From the NCBI GenBank assembly GCA_029959085.1, contig JARWIR010000039.1, forward strand, positions 6,014,001 to 6,078,000: 64,000 nt of DNA, written 5' to 3'. The notes under the pieces were generated by a model. That model did no database searches, had not been told where the DNA came from, and was given only the letters and a program-made list of their open reading frames with translations. Shown here one piece after another: positions 26,051-38,720 of the stretch; positions within the stretch are counted from its first letter, which is position 1, and each line of letters starts with the position of its first letter. Source of the stretch: Nemophila menziesii (taxonomy: Eukaryota; Streptophyta; Magnoliopsida; Boraginales; Hydrophyllaceae). The position numbers were made by a program, and so were the translations under genes.

Positions 26051-26298
26051 CGTATTTGATTTCCGTTAACGCAACAAATTTTTTCTTCAGTGTCTTCAGA
26101 CACGGGTTTTACCTAGTATAATTAAATTATAGTGTGTCCCATAATATTAGTTATATATTTTTTGGAGCGATCCCAACCATCAAAGATAAGGGGACAAACT
26201 AAGCCATCTTGTATATATGTTGAGAGACGGCTCTAAAGCGATCACACCCGTGTCTTTTATATTCTTATATTTATCATCTTTGATGAACAACATATATA

Positions 26299-26300
<2 letters not shown>

Positions 26301-26337
<37 letters not shown>
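26301..26337. repeat. (TA)18 microsatellite, unit 5
   Basis: A TA run following 'aacatatatactt' in the block that precedes the 'aacttgatga' landmark. Confidence 0.95.
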
Positions 26338-26341
<4 letters not shown>

Positions 26342-28386
26342 ATATAATCAAACTTGATGATTTTTGAAATCTGGATGCTATTCTGATATTTTTCCATCAA
26401 CACAACAACTATTTTGAAACATTTCCCTGCAGACTATTTTCTATCGGTTGATCTATCATCCAACCTACTAAACCACCTCTAAAAATACTCTTCTCATCCA
26501 ACCTACTGAACCCTGCAGACTATTTTCTATCGGTAGATCTATCATTCCATGGTAGATTGGAGTTTGAGCAGTTGAGTTTGATATAACAGATCTAACTATC
26601 CGAGCGAAACTTTTTGATGAGGTTTTGTTGTTCATGATTATTTGATGTACTTTTTTTCTTGTTGTAACATTCAACATAGATCTATAATATTAAAAAATAC
26701 GTCATCATTTTTTAATTATTTTCTTTAAATATTTTATAACTTTTTTAATATTTTATTTTCTTATAGGTATAATAGATTTATTTATTGTTTATTAATTATT
26801 GTATTGGTTCAATCATAAATATAAATGTGTGCCATTTTTAGGTAATATTTAGAAATCCAGAAGTATACTCAATGATTTTGAGTGTAGTTTTGCTGATTGT
26901 CTAAGTATAGTTAGAGATTAACTTAATATACTCCCTAGGTGGCGGTGCCAGCGGTTGTCGGTGGGTAGTGGTCGGAGATGAATAATACTAATACTCAGTT
27001 ACTCAGTGGTGGTCCGTACTTATTATCACTTGTAGTAAATTATTTGGAAAATAATCTAGCAAAATGTTTTTTATTGGCGATTAAATTGGCCTAAACAACA
27101 CCCTGGTCAGCCACCCTTGATAGATTTATATAAATTGTTTATTGTCATTTTGAAATACTTGAAATGTGAAAATTGAGTTTGTTTCTTTTACGAGATTTTT
27201 TTTTAAATCTTTGTAACTGTAAGTATATATGTTTCTTGAATTAAAATTCACATACTAATAATATACTTAATTGTTAAGAGCTATTATACGACAAATGTAA
27301 CAAAATCCAATATTTTTCACATTTGTAGATAGATTAATTTCAATAGAAGAACAAGCATAGTTGTTTTATGTCCAAGTTAAACTCTTGGTAAGCCGTGTTT
27401 CTTTGATATCACACAAGAATTTAGAGAAATGATATGTCTAGTTATAACTCTACATTAAAGTTGCAAACGATGAGTTTTTTGTTGCACACCTAATATATAT
27501 GAGATTAGCTGTCTTTCTTTTAATTTATACAAAATAAGTCATTGATGGGTTGTCTTTAATTGGGTTCACACTACATATGTATGTGATACATTTTTTAACA
27601 TCTAGTTCGAGTATTTATATTATAATGTAGTATACACCTACCGTTTCTATTAAACTTCAAAATACCCACAAACCTCTCATAATTCCCAGTAATTTCTCGT
27701 CTTCTCGTTTATCATCACATCACCCTCCCTTTTTATTATTATAACATTTGTAAAAGTAGAATTAATTGTTTGGAAATGTCTTCCAGAACGGGTCATTTCT
27801 TGTGCTTATATATTTCATATATAAACTCTTCTTAAGTAGTGGTTGTTATGATTGAGTATGAACCTAGGGTAAATCGATCGATGCAAAGGCCAAAAGGGAG
27901 GCTTTCTTTATTTAGGCCCAACGTCAGTTTTTTAATAAGTTCTGCTCGCTTTACTTAAACCCACCTCAACTCACTGTTTTTAGTTGTAACAATGAATAAG
28001 AGTGTGTGTTTTTAGTTGTCACCTTTTGTTTTGTTCTCACTACGCCAAAAATCAAGGATTAAAGTTACCGAATTTTTAGTAGAATTAATTTTAATGATTT
28101 TCATAGTGTTGTCGACTTTATTTTATTTTATGTCCAGATCCCTAAAATGCCATAGTGTTACCTTTTTCAACATCCGATATAGTAAAAGTTCTAGCCAAAA
28201 CTACATTTCTAGTTTATCCAACCATTTCCATATAAGTATAATATACAAATACAAAATTAAACCCAGAATTGCTTTTGATTTAATTGCATTATATTACCAT
28301 ATATTATTTAAAAAAAGTTCTACATTTTTCGATGTTACTAAAAAATTAGACTATATGACTCTATATTTATTTAGAAAATAATTCTA

Positions 28387-28546
28387 TCTAATATTGGATA
28401 GTCCAATACCAATATTATTATGAGACATACCCTATATTTATGTCATTAAAAAACTAATTAAGTAACTACCTAGTTAACATATGATATTTGTTTTTATCAA
28501 TATAATTAATAGTTAATATGTTAATATTGGACAATCCAATATAGGA
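28387..28546. repeat. 160-bp inverted-repeat (MITE-like) block, unit 6 copy
   Basis: The left end (taatattggatagtccaata, 28389) and right end (aatattggacaatccaatat, 28523) are reverse complements over about 20 bases. Each end is itself a near-palindrome around TATTGGA..TCCAATA. Matching copies of 159 bp lie at 43285-43443 and 55235-55393, with decayed ones near 11320, 18339 and 35895. The size and terminal inverted repeats suggest an ancient MITE trapped in the founder unit. I could not define a target duplication. Confidence 0.55.
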
Positions 28547-29509
28547 TGGAAGTCTTACCCTATTAATTTTGAGTATATGTTTTCTGAATATGCTGCAAAC
28601 CTTAAAGTAATGATGAGAACTATTAGTAAAGAGTTAAACACCGGTTCAACACCATCATATATCCATTTAAATCTAGTTTGCGTGACCATACCGAGGAATC
28701 TATGGATGTTTCTTTGAGACGACGAAGGCCATCTAGTTTTTGTAAAAAACACCATGGGCCAAGATTTTTACTAGGTTAAAACCATATTGACCCTAGAAAG
28801 AGAGCTACAAATATTACACTATAAATTATCTTTAAAACCCGATTGAAGACAAAGTCAGACGAGAAGAAAGAAGAAGTCATTAACATCTTCATCATAATCA
28901 AATCATTGTAAGACTTTATGTTTTTATTTATTAAATTTTATTCTTTAATTATGATTATGATTACTATATATTGTTAACGAAATACTCTCTTCATTAGTTT
29001 TGGACGATTTCTTATGAACCCTAGAATTATGAATTGAGGCTTTTCTATGAATTTTGGGTTTTTGATTAACTTGTATTTATTCATACGTACTTTATATTAT
29101 CTTGCATATGGTTTTTTCGTTTTAAAGTCCACTTACTTTATTAGCCCTAGTTAATGAATTACACCCGGTAGGGGAAATTTAAAGGTGGGAGTAGATATTA
29201 GAGGTGTTTATTTCTAATCGAATAAAAATAAAATAATTATGTCAGGCTAGTTTCCTCACTAAGTTAATCCCTATATTAATAATTATTAAAACCCAAACCA
29301 ATATATATTATTTTGTTACATACCATTTTATTCAAAGTCATTAAACACACACACTATAAGTTTTATAGTCCCTATGGAGATGATAAAATTTTTACTTTAC
29401 TACTTGGAATGATCCATAAATCTTTGTGTGGAGTTACTCTCTTGAGTGCGTAATTAACCTCACACCTAGGGGGATACAAAGTTTGTTGGCATCGTTATCA
29501 TGGATTGCA

Positions 29510-31100
29510 TTTAAGGTTTAGGAAATGTCTAAAGTTAAGGTTAAGGTTAAGGTTTAAGATTTATCGTTTAAGGGTTAGGTTCAAGGTTCAATGTTAAGGT
29601 TAAATAATTTAACATAAAGGCGAACGCGAAGATTAAGGTTAATGTAAAGGTTAAGGATTGAGGTTAAGATTAAGGTTAAATTTACGGTTTGAGGTTTGAG
29701 ATATAAGACTTTAGGTTTAAGGGATATGGTTAAAGTTAATGTTAAATTGAAAGCAATCACTAAGTTGTATAGTTTAAAGTTTACGTTTATGGTTTACGGT
29801 TAAAGGTATAAAATTTAAGGTTAAGGTTAAGGTTAAGGTTAAGTTTAAGATTAAGGTTTGGGTTAAGGTTAAGGTTAAAGTGAAATCAAACACTAAATAG
29901 TATGATATAAGGTTTACGGTTTAAGGTATAATATTTTAGGTTAAGTTTAAGGTTACGATTAAGGTTTAGGTTAAGATTAAGGATTAAATTAAGATTAAGT
30001 TAAATGATAAGGGAAAAACTATGGTTGAGGTTACGGTTAAGGTTAATATTACGGTTAATGTTAAGTAATGGCTAAGTCAAAGTTTAAGTTTAAGTCTAAG
30101 GTTAAGGTTAAGGCTATGGTTAAGGTTAATGTTAGGTTAATTTTAAGAATAAAGTTACTGATGTGTTTAAGGTTAATAATTAAGGGGTTGAGGTTAATGT
30201 TAATGTTAAAGAGTAAAGTATTGGTTAAGGTTAAGGATAAGTTTGAGGTTAAGGTTAATGTTAAGGTTAATTATAAGGTTCGATTTAATGTTTAGGTTAA
30301 GTTAAATTTTAAGTTACATATAAGTTTAATGTTAAGGTTAAGTTTAAGGTTATTGCTAAGGCAACAGGTATATATAGGGATAAGGATAAGACTAAAGTAA
30401 AGACTAATATTTAGGCTAAGGATAAGGCTAAGATTAAGGAAAAGTCTAAAGCAAAAGCTAAGGCAAAGGTTAAGTCTAGGGCAAAGGTTATGGTTAATTC
30501 TATGGCTAAGAATAAGGCTAAGGTCATGGATAAGGTTATGTTTAATGTTATGGTTAAGTTAGGATTACAGTTAATGTTAAGTTTAAAGGTTATGGTTAAA
30601 GTTTAAAATTTAGGTTATAGTAAAGGTTAAGGTTCAGTCTAAGGGTTATCTTTAAGGTAAAGGTCAAGTCTAAGGGTAAGTTAAAGGTTTAGGATTTGAT
30701 GTTTAACTTTCAAGTTATACATATTTAAGGTTCGAGGCCAGATATAATCGTGATAAATCTTCATTTGGGTAAGGTCGGAATTAAGGTTCAAACCTTAAAG
30801 GATAAGGTTAGTGTTAAGGTTAAGGTTATAAGATTTAGGTTTGAGATCAAATATCAGCACAATGAATTTTCATCTAGTTCAAATTAGAATTGAGGTTCAA
30901 ACCTTAAGGGTAAAGATAAAGTTAGGGTTACGGTAAAGGTTAAAACTAAGGTTAAGTTTAAGGTTATGATGAAAGTAAAGTTTTATGTTTAAAGTTCAAG
31001 ATTTAAAGTAAAGTGCAAGGTTAAGTTCTACGTTTAACCGTATGGTTAAGAGTAAGATTTACATGTAATGTTAAGGTTAAAGTTAAGGTTAAGGTTAACG
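29510..31100 (+). repeat. Telomere-like TTAAGG/TTTAAGG tract, unit 6
   Basis: About 1.6 kb, equal in length and landmarks to the unit 3 tract: heptamers near 29560, 'aaagcaatcactaagttgta' near 29750, and 'gtgataaatcttcatttggg' near 30750. Around 30360-30500 the repeats become 'aaggcta' variants, as they do in units 3 and 8. Confidence 0.85.
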
Positions 31101-31272
31101 TGATTTTGTATTATATTAACACATATCCAAATATTTTGGAGTGTGTGGTTCATGATTTTTAATTTCTTGGACATACTCTTTTATGATTGTAAAACATTTG
31201 TTGGATTTAGCTTGCACCCATTTTTTTTAAAACAATTAATTAAAAATTCATTTTTCATGGTTCAAGATTTAA

Positions 31273-31448
31273 TTCGCTCGTTTTATGGGTCATGTAAAAG
31301 ATAAGATTTTGTTTTATTAACAAGAAAACGAACCCCAATCCCTTATGTGAGCCTTTAAAATTCGCTCGTTTTATGGGTCATGTAAAAGATAAGATTTTGT
31401 TTTATTAACAAGGAAACGAATCCCAATCCCTTATGTGAGCCTTTAAAA
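31273..31448 (+). repeat. 88-bp tandem duplication, unit 6 only
   Basis: Two adjacent 88-base copies starting ttcgctcgttttatgggtca at 31273 and 31361 differ at only two or three bases. Other units have this segment once, so the duplication is recent and specific to unit 6. Confidence 0.9.
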
Positions 31449-31467
31449 TAAGTTTTGGTCCATTTAC

Positions 31468-31516
31468 GGTATCGAACCTAAGTCCCCTAGAAGAAAGTAA
31501 GATATCCAACACGCTA
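31468..31516 (-). repeat. tRNA-like A and B boxes (SINE-derived?), unit 6 copy
   Basis: On the minus strand TAGCGTGTTGG (31516-31506, A-box-like) is followed by GGTTCGATACC (31478-31468, a perfect B-box core). About 100 bases further on, a second 'gggttcg' preceded by the same 'ggggatt' text appears. Related text is found near 14540, 23130, 39000, 46330, 49895 and 59346, with the B box mutated to GGTTTGATACC in several. This looks like a tRNA-derived SINE remnant fixed in the founder unit; it is not a functional tRNA, because no acceptor stem closes. Confidence 0.5.
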
Positions 31517-32165
31517 GGATAAAAAAATAGAATACTGTGCATAGTGTGTATGGAGTGATATAAGAGACAATTAAGTTTTCTTTTATTATTAAAAACAATT
31601 ATTGCAATTAGTGCGAATAAGTAAATTAATGGGTTACAAATGATCGTGGTCGTCTTTTATGTATCGTAGATGTGTCAGTTTAAAAAGTTTATTTTATCAT
31701 ATATATGTAGCGGTAAAATATAAATAATTTAAAAGGTCACAAACTCAATAAAAATATACATAAAAAATTGAACGCAAGTGTTTTAAAAAATTCATTAAAT
31801 ATTAATATTATGACGTCGTTACCGTTTTTAAAATGCATTTATATCGTCCAATAAATTAAAATGGTTTTGACGAAAAAATAATATGATAATAATTATAAAT
31901 ATTTTTTTGTTTAAAATAAAAAAATATGTTCAAAAATATGAAATAAAATAAAGGAGTGAATGTAGGGAGTGTAGATTATCTAAATAATCGTTTATGTAGA
32001 GGATGTGAATTGATTAAAAAAATGCTTTATAATGTAGATTCACAACCTTTGGTCAACACATGTTATATAATATTGATATGTATGGTCTAAATTTTTTTAT
32101 ATTATACTAACATTAATTATGTCCAAAAAGATATAATAACTTGATATTTTTATAATCAATTATTT

Positions 32166-32169
<4 letters not shown>

Positions 32170-32224
<55 letters not shown>
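32170..32224. repeat. (TA)27 microsatellite, unit 6
   Basis: A TA run between 'atttactt' and 'ttatggcttc', homologous to the run at 23852. Confidence 0.96.
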
Positions 32225-32227
<3 letters not shown>

Positions 32228-32925
32228 GGCTTCAAAATTGAATCAAAATGAAGATATACATTCATATTTAAGTTATATATTTACCAAAAATTAATAAATA
32301 AAAAATGAATTTATATATTTGATAGATTAATAAAGTAAGTCGATAATGATAATTATATAGAACAAACCAACAAATTAATTTTATGGGATTATAACTATAA
32401 TAGTACAATTGTTATTGGATTTTTATATATGTATATATGGTATAAATATAATATATAATTAAATTGTAATGGGTTCCATAATATTAATTATATGTTTTCT
32501 GGAGCATCCTAACCAACGCAGATAAAAGTATAAATCTAAGTCATCTTTTATACTGAGAGACTTAAAGGGATCTAAAGAGATAACACCCATGTCTTTTATA
32601 TACTGATATTTATCACCATTGATTAAAACTTTTATATATATATTGTTGTATTAATCAAAATTGATGATTTTTGAAATCCAGAATCTTCTTGTTCATTCTC
32701 ATTTTAGTCATCTGCTCACATATAAATAGATGCTATTATTTCATATTTTTCGCCACACAACAACTATTTATAGATATTTCCATAACTATATCTATTATGA
32801 AAAACTGCAACATATACATCTCTTTTTCTGAAACTCTTATAAACATCGATTAAACTTTAAAGGTTTAACAATCATGTTTATTCTAATCTTCTAGGAAACA
32901 TAAATTATTACAATCTAATCGTGAT

Positions 32926-32985
32926 CATGTCATTTCATCACAACATTTATCTCCTAAAAATAAATAATTGTGATGAAATGGCATG
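32926..32985 (+). other. Conserved 18-bp stem hairpin, unit 6 copy
   Basis: Arms catgtcatttcatcacaa (32926-32943) and ttgtgatgaaatggcatg (32968-32985) pair fully except for one U-G pair in plus-strand RNA. The mismatch position differs from that in unit 3 (15235-15294). Confidence 0.7.
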
Positions 32986-33210
32986 GTCAATGATCAAATT
33001 GTAAATTCATTTAAAATTTGTTGTCCATGAGTATTGGTAAAAAAATTTTGACATCCAATAAATTATTACTACAATTTTTTAGTAGTCAAATGATTTTACC
33101 AGATTTTTTTTATTGTGATGAATGTTATGATATAGAATCGAATATCAAGAGGGACTAAATTACCACTTATTTCAAAATTTATAGATGAGATCTTTGTCAA
33201 CGGGTCTTGA

Positions 33211-33230
33211 AGAGATCTCCTCAAGTCCCA
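33211..33230. other. Near-perfect 20-base palindrome around GAGATCTC
   Basis: The sequence cttgaagagatctcctcaag is palindromic except for one base pair. The unit 3 copy (15519-15538) also has one mismatch, at a different base. The unit 8 copy near 51370 has lost one arm. It could be a protein-binding site or chance; it is noted because the two copies keep the symmetry. Confidence 0.5.
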
Positions 33231-36200
33231 AATTTCTTTTCAAAATTAGTTTTTCCCTCAACAATGTTAAACGATTAAAATTTAATCAGTTAAAAAAATT
33301 ATTCTTAAATATCATTTTTATATATATGCACATAAAGCCATATTAATCACATTTACCAACTAGAATGTCTAAACCACCTCTCAAAATTATCTTCTCCTGC
33401 CACCTACTCTCGTTTATGTAAATTGTTTATTGTAATTTTTAATTAATTGAAATGTGAAAATTGAGTTTGTTTATTTTAGGGGATGTTTTAACATATGTGT
33501 AACTGTAAGTATATATGTTTCTTGAACTGAAATTCTCATTCTAATAAGTTAAATAATTATTAAGTGCTCTTATAGCTCAAATATCACAAAATCCAATATT
33601 TTTCACATTTGTAGAACTCAATTTGAATAAAAGAACCAGCAAAAATGTTTTGTGTCCAAGTTAAACTCACGATAAGCCGTGTTTCTTTGATTTGACACAA
33701 AAAATGAGACAAATTTTATGTCTTATTATAACTATATATTAAATTTGCAAACGATAAGTTTTTTTTTCACACCTAAAATAAATGAGATTTTATGTCATTC
33801 TTTTATTTCATACCAATTATGTCATTGATGGGTTGTCTTTAATTTGGTTCACACTACATATGTATGCCACATATTTTTTTAATTTTTAGTTTGAGTATTA
33901 ATATAATAAAGTAGTATACACCAAACTCTTCATATTAAAACTCAAAATCAACACAAACCTCTCATAATTCCTATTAATTTCTCATATTCTCGTTTATTAT
34001 CTAAATCAAAATCACATCACCCTCCCTTTTTATTATTACAACGTTTGTAAAGGTCGAATTAATTACTTAGAAATATCTTCAGGAACGGGTCATATCTAGT
34101 GCTTATATATTTCATATATAATCTCTTCTTTAGTAGTGGTAGTTATGATTGAGTATGAATCCAAGCTAAACCGATCAAAACAAAGAACCAAATGAAGGCT
34201 TTTCTTTACTTAGGCCCTACATTGGTAGGTTATTGAAGCTAACTATTTAAAATTTCTGCTTCCTTTACTTAAACCCATCTAAACTCGCTGTCACCTGACG
34301 TAATCACCAAAGTTATAAAAATATGTACAATCTAAAACGTAACTCTTAGTTTCGTTTCATATTTCTCTCCAACAATATTAATTTATCATATTTTTGTATC
34401 AGTTCTACTATAATAACTAATTAATTGATACAATACTAGTATACCAAAATAATATTATAAATCTAATGATCTAGTTTAAATCATTATTATTTTAATAAAT
34501 TTTTCAACTGTTTTTATGTATATGTCTAAGTATTTAAGATATCTATAAAAATATATTTTTGTATTTTATAAAATTTGCAAATATGTATCTTTTAACAAAC
34601 ACACATATATATATCTAAGTATTTTACTAATTCAATATATAAAAACACAAATATATTTATCAAACATATATGTATATAATAGATAGATTTATATATTTAT
34701 GTTCTTTAATTGTGTATGAATTTTTTTTTGTCTTTTATGTTGGTTTCTATATAATGTATCTATCTTCAAAATATGTTTTTGTAGGTATGATTTATTAAAT
34801 GGTATTGAATAAAAAAAAATCTAAAACGAACGTAAGAAACAATTAACGAATCAATCCACAAACACATGTATTGAATTGCAATTTAAGTTTTATGGAAAGT
34901 ACATGTAACTTTACATTGAAAAATTATATACCAATATGTGTATCAGATTTTAATTAAGTTTCATTAAATGTTATTAAATAAGAATGTAGGTATTTGTTTC
35001 ATATTTGTATTAACTATTATTGTGTATTCATTTGAAATTCTATAAGATCTTTATTGATTGTAAAAACTCTATAGGATTTGTAGGCTCATTGGTGTTTTTT
35101 TTTATTCTTGTACAAAATTTGACTAATTTTACAATATCATGTATAGACTTTGTAAAATTATATTAATTCTTAAAGGAATCGGTAATACTCATGTCTTATA
35201 AGGATGAAATTATTGGCTAAAAAGTTGAAACATTATTATACACATCTATACGTCTATTGAAAATAAAATAAAATAAAATAATAAACGATTCCTAAAATAC
35301 TAAGTTGTATTACAAGCTAAGAGTTAGTTATGCCACAACTAATTAGTTGTTACATATTTAACATAATATTCATGAATGATTACAAGTTTATAACATAGAT
35401 AAATAAAGCTTACTTTGTAATTATTTGTGACAATAAATTTAGGTAGTTTACAATGAGGTTAATTACAACATGTATATGAAAATAACACAAAATCTATGTA
35501 CTTGTATAGGTCTAAAAATACATCTGAATTCAAAATCGACAAGACAATATTATTTATGATCACCTTCCCAATAAAATTTACTTTCACTCTAGATTTCATT
35601 TAACGTGCTAATGTGATGCTTTAACTTCTGTAATATATTAATAAGCCACAAAATTATGTGTTGCATTAAGTGTAAACACAGTTCGCATCATTAAATGTTA
35701 CAAAATCTAATATTTTTCACATTTTTGGAACAATCATTTTTAATAAAAAAACAAGAAAAAATGTTTTAAATACAAGTTAAACACGCGATGAGTAGTGTTT
35801 CATTGAAATCACACGAAAAATTAGACAAATAATTTGTCTTGTTATAGTTGTACATTAAATTTGCAACTGATTAATTTTTTTTTTTGGAAAAATAATTATA
35901 TCTAATATTAGATCGTCCAATACCAACCGTATTATGAGACATACCCCATTTTTATGAAAAGAAAAAACTAATTATAGTAACTACCTAGTTTGTATATGAC
36001 ATGTGTTTTATTAATATAATTAATGGTTATGATGTTAATTTTGGACCATACAATATAGGATGAAAGCTTACCCTATTAATTTTGAGTATATTTTTTGCAG
36101 AATATGCTACAAACTTTAAAGTGATGATGAGAACTATTGGGAAGGAGTTAGATGCCATTTCATACACCATTGGATAGTCAATTAAGTCTAGTGTGTGTGA

Positions 36201-37284
36201 CCGTAAACATAGCGTTTTTGTGTGATGACGCAAGCTATCTAGTTTTATAAAAAAACCATAGATTAAGTTTTTTACTAGCTTGAAACACATGTTAACCATA
36301 GATAGAGAGCTATAAAATTTACACTATAATACTACTTTTTCACTCCCTATTATCAAAATCCAATTGAAGATAAAGTCATGCGTGAAGCAATGACAAGTAA
36401 TTATCATCTTCATCATAATCAAATTATTGTGACACTTTAACTTTTTATTTATAAAATTTTATTCAGAGTTATGATTATGCTTAACTTTATATTATTTATG
36501 AAATACTCTCTTTATTAGCTTATGACGATTTCTTATTAACTCTATAATTATGAATTGCGGCTTTTTGTATAATTTAGGGTTTTTGCCTAATTTATATTTT
36601 TTTATACGTTTGTCATATTATCTTGTATAAAGTTTTTTTATTATAAAGTCCATGTAATTTATTAGCACTAGTTTATGAATTACACCCCAGAAGGGGATTA
36701 AAAGGTGGAACTATATATTAGAGGTGTTTATTTATAATATAATAAAATTAATATACATTGCCATTTAAAGGGTTTAATTCACCGGTGTCTAATAAATATG
36801 TAGTAATATATGGGAGAGGTTATGTGTCTTCCAGAGTCATAGTTAATGTGAATAGTAAATATCACACTTATTTGAATTAAGTAAATGCTTAGGTGGAATC
36901 TAGATTCATAGTTAGTGTGAAGTGTAAACATCATTTTATTATATTAAGCCTAACTTTTAGTTCTTTGGTGACTTGGATAATCCCGAGCTAGTTTCCTCCC
37001 TATGATAGTCCTTATATTTGCATTCATATCTTTTAAATTATTAATTATTGAAACCAAAACAAATATATATTATATTATTACCCAATATTCTATTCAACGT
37101 CATTAAATGCACACTATAAGTTTTACAATCCCTGTAAAGATGATAAAAAATTTACTTTACTACTTGGAATGATCCATAAAATTTTGTGGGGAGTTACTCT
37201 CTTGGGTGCGTAAATTACCTCACACCGAGGGGGATACCAAATTTTTTGGCATCTTTGTCGTGGATTACATTAAAACTTAAATTA

Positions 37285-38720
37285 ATGGTTAATGTTAAGG
37301 TTAAGGTTTAAGGTTTAAGGTTTATGGTTTAAGGTTTAAGATTTAAGGTTTAAGGTTTAAGGTTCAAGGTTCAAGGATCAAGGTTAAGTTTAAAAAAGTT
37401 AAGATGAATGTGAAGTTGAAGGTTAAAGTTAATGTTAAGGTGAATCTTTAATGTTCAGCTTAAGTTTAAGTTTAAGGTGTGAGGTTTAAGGCATAAGACT
37501 TAAAGTTTTAAGGTTATGGTTAAAGTTATGGTTAAGGTTAAAGCGAAAGTAAACATTAAGTTGTATACCTTAAGTTTTTTGTTTAAGGTTTACAATTTAA
37601 GATATAAGATTTAAGGTTGAGGTTATGTTTAAGGTTAAGTTTAAGGATTGGGTAAATGTTAAGGTAAAGAGAAAGAAAACACTAAGTTGTATTGTTTAAG
37701 GTTTACGGTTTAAGGTATAAGATTTCAGGTTAAGGCTAAGTTTAACATTAAGATCAAGGGTTAGGTTAGGGTTAAGGATAAGATGAGGGTAAGGTAAATG
37801 TTATGGGAAAGGTTAAGATTAAGATTAATATTAAAGTCATGGCTAAGTCAAAATTTAAGTTTAATTTTAAGGTTTAGATTAAGGCTAAGATTAAGGTTAA
37901 TGTTAGGTCAATGTAAAGAATAATGTTAAGGTTAAGGATATGGTTAAGGCTAATATTTTAGGGGTTGAGATTAATGTTATGATTAAGGAGTAAAGGGTTG
38001 AGGACAAGGTTAAGGTTAAGGTTAAATATAAGGTTCATTTTAATATGTTTAGGTTAAGTTAAATTTGACGTTAAGGATAAAATTATGGTTAATGTTAAGG
38101 CTAGGGATAAGTTTAAGGCTAGTTCTTGAAATAAGGATAAGGCTAAGGTTAAGACTGATGTTATTTATAAGACAAAGGCAAAGGATAAGATTGAGGCTAG
38201 AGTTATGGATAGGGTTAATACTAAGGATAAGGGTAAGGCTAAGGTTAATGTTAAGTTTGAGATTGAGGTTAAGGTTAAGGTTAAGGTAACGGTCAAGTCT
38301 AAGGGTTAATTTTAACGTAACGGTCAAGTCTAAGCTTAAGTTTGAGGTTTATGATTTGGCATTTATGTTTCAGGTTATACATATTTAAGTTCTTAGGTCA
38401 AATATAAGTGCGATGAATCTTTATTTGGTTAAGGTATAAATTACGGTTTAAACCTTAAAGGATAAGGTTATTGTTAGGGTTAAGGAGAAATGGTTTATGG
38501 ATAAATTTATAAGATTTAAGGTTTTAGGTCAAATATCAGCATAATCAATTTTCATCTGGGTCAATTAGAATTGAGGTTTCAACCTAAAGGGTAAGGATAA
38601 GGTTAGGGTTAGGGTTGAGGTTTAAATTGAGGTTAAGTTTAAGGTTATGATGAAAATTAGGTTTCAATTTTAAAGTTCAAGATTTAAGAAAAAATATATG
38701 GTTAAGGTTAAGGTTAAAGT
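37285..38720 (+). repeat. Telomere-like TTAAGG/TTTAAGG tract, unit 7
   Basis: It opens with the clearest heptamer block of the window: GGTTTAA repeated about eight times at 37300-37365, then three GGTTCAA heptamers. Degenerate GGTTAA hexamers follow. Landmarks 'aagtaaacattaagttgtat' (37545) and 'gtgcgatgaatctttatttg' (38408) match other units. Confidence 0.85.

Larger units (their letters stand above)
24149..26116 (+). mobile_element. Helitron 2, non-autonomous, 1968 bp, carrying inverted macrosatellite sequence
   Basis: It starts TTTATATTATATTACAAG, the Helitron 1 start with the second base changed from C to T. It ends with the GTGTC-TTCA-GACAC hairpin (26090-26103), nine bases and CTAG (26113-26116). 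It lies between A (24148) and T (26117). Deleting it restores 'aaatataata' plus 'tataattaaattatag', the intact array text seen at 32450 and 50730. It contains two copies of an approximately 150-base block (24250-24415 and 24683-24830) and a 1.2-kb CCTTAA tract on the plus strand, inverted relative to the array. No transposition protein is encoded. The mutated TC terminus may have disabled it. Confidence 0.9.
21722..27975 (+). repeat. Macrosatellite unit 5, with Helitron 2 inside
   Basis: Start block and 'ggatgaaaatatgggc' block (22055) lead at about 22279 straight into the middle of a TTAAGG tract, so the inverted-repeat and 'tatgacgatttctta' blocks are deleted. The tRNA-like box block (about 23050-23170), (TA)n (23852-23923) and the 'gggattataactataatag' block follow, split by Helitron 2. 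The tail runs to about 27975, where it joins unit 6 without a start block. Confidence 0.75.
27976..34782 (+). repeat. Macrosatellite unit 6 (6.8 kb, no start block)
   Basis: It begins at 'gttgtaacaatgaataagag', matching 42878 in unit 8, so the start block and about 1.1 kb are missing. It then holds the inverted-repeat block (28387-28546), 'ggacgatttctta' (29000), the TTAAGG tract (29510-31100) and an 88-bp tandem duplication (31273-31448). The tRNA-like boxes (31468-31516), (TA)n (32170-32224), the hairpin (32926-32985) and the TATA-rich block (33893) complete it. No gene is seen. Confidence 0.8.

Noticed and set aside
31468..31516. A functional tRNA gene on the minus strand
   Set aside because: The A- and B-box-like words are present but no acceptor or anticodon stem closes, and copies differ at the B box.
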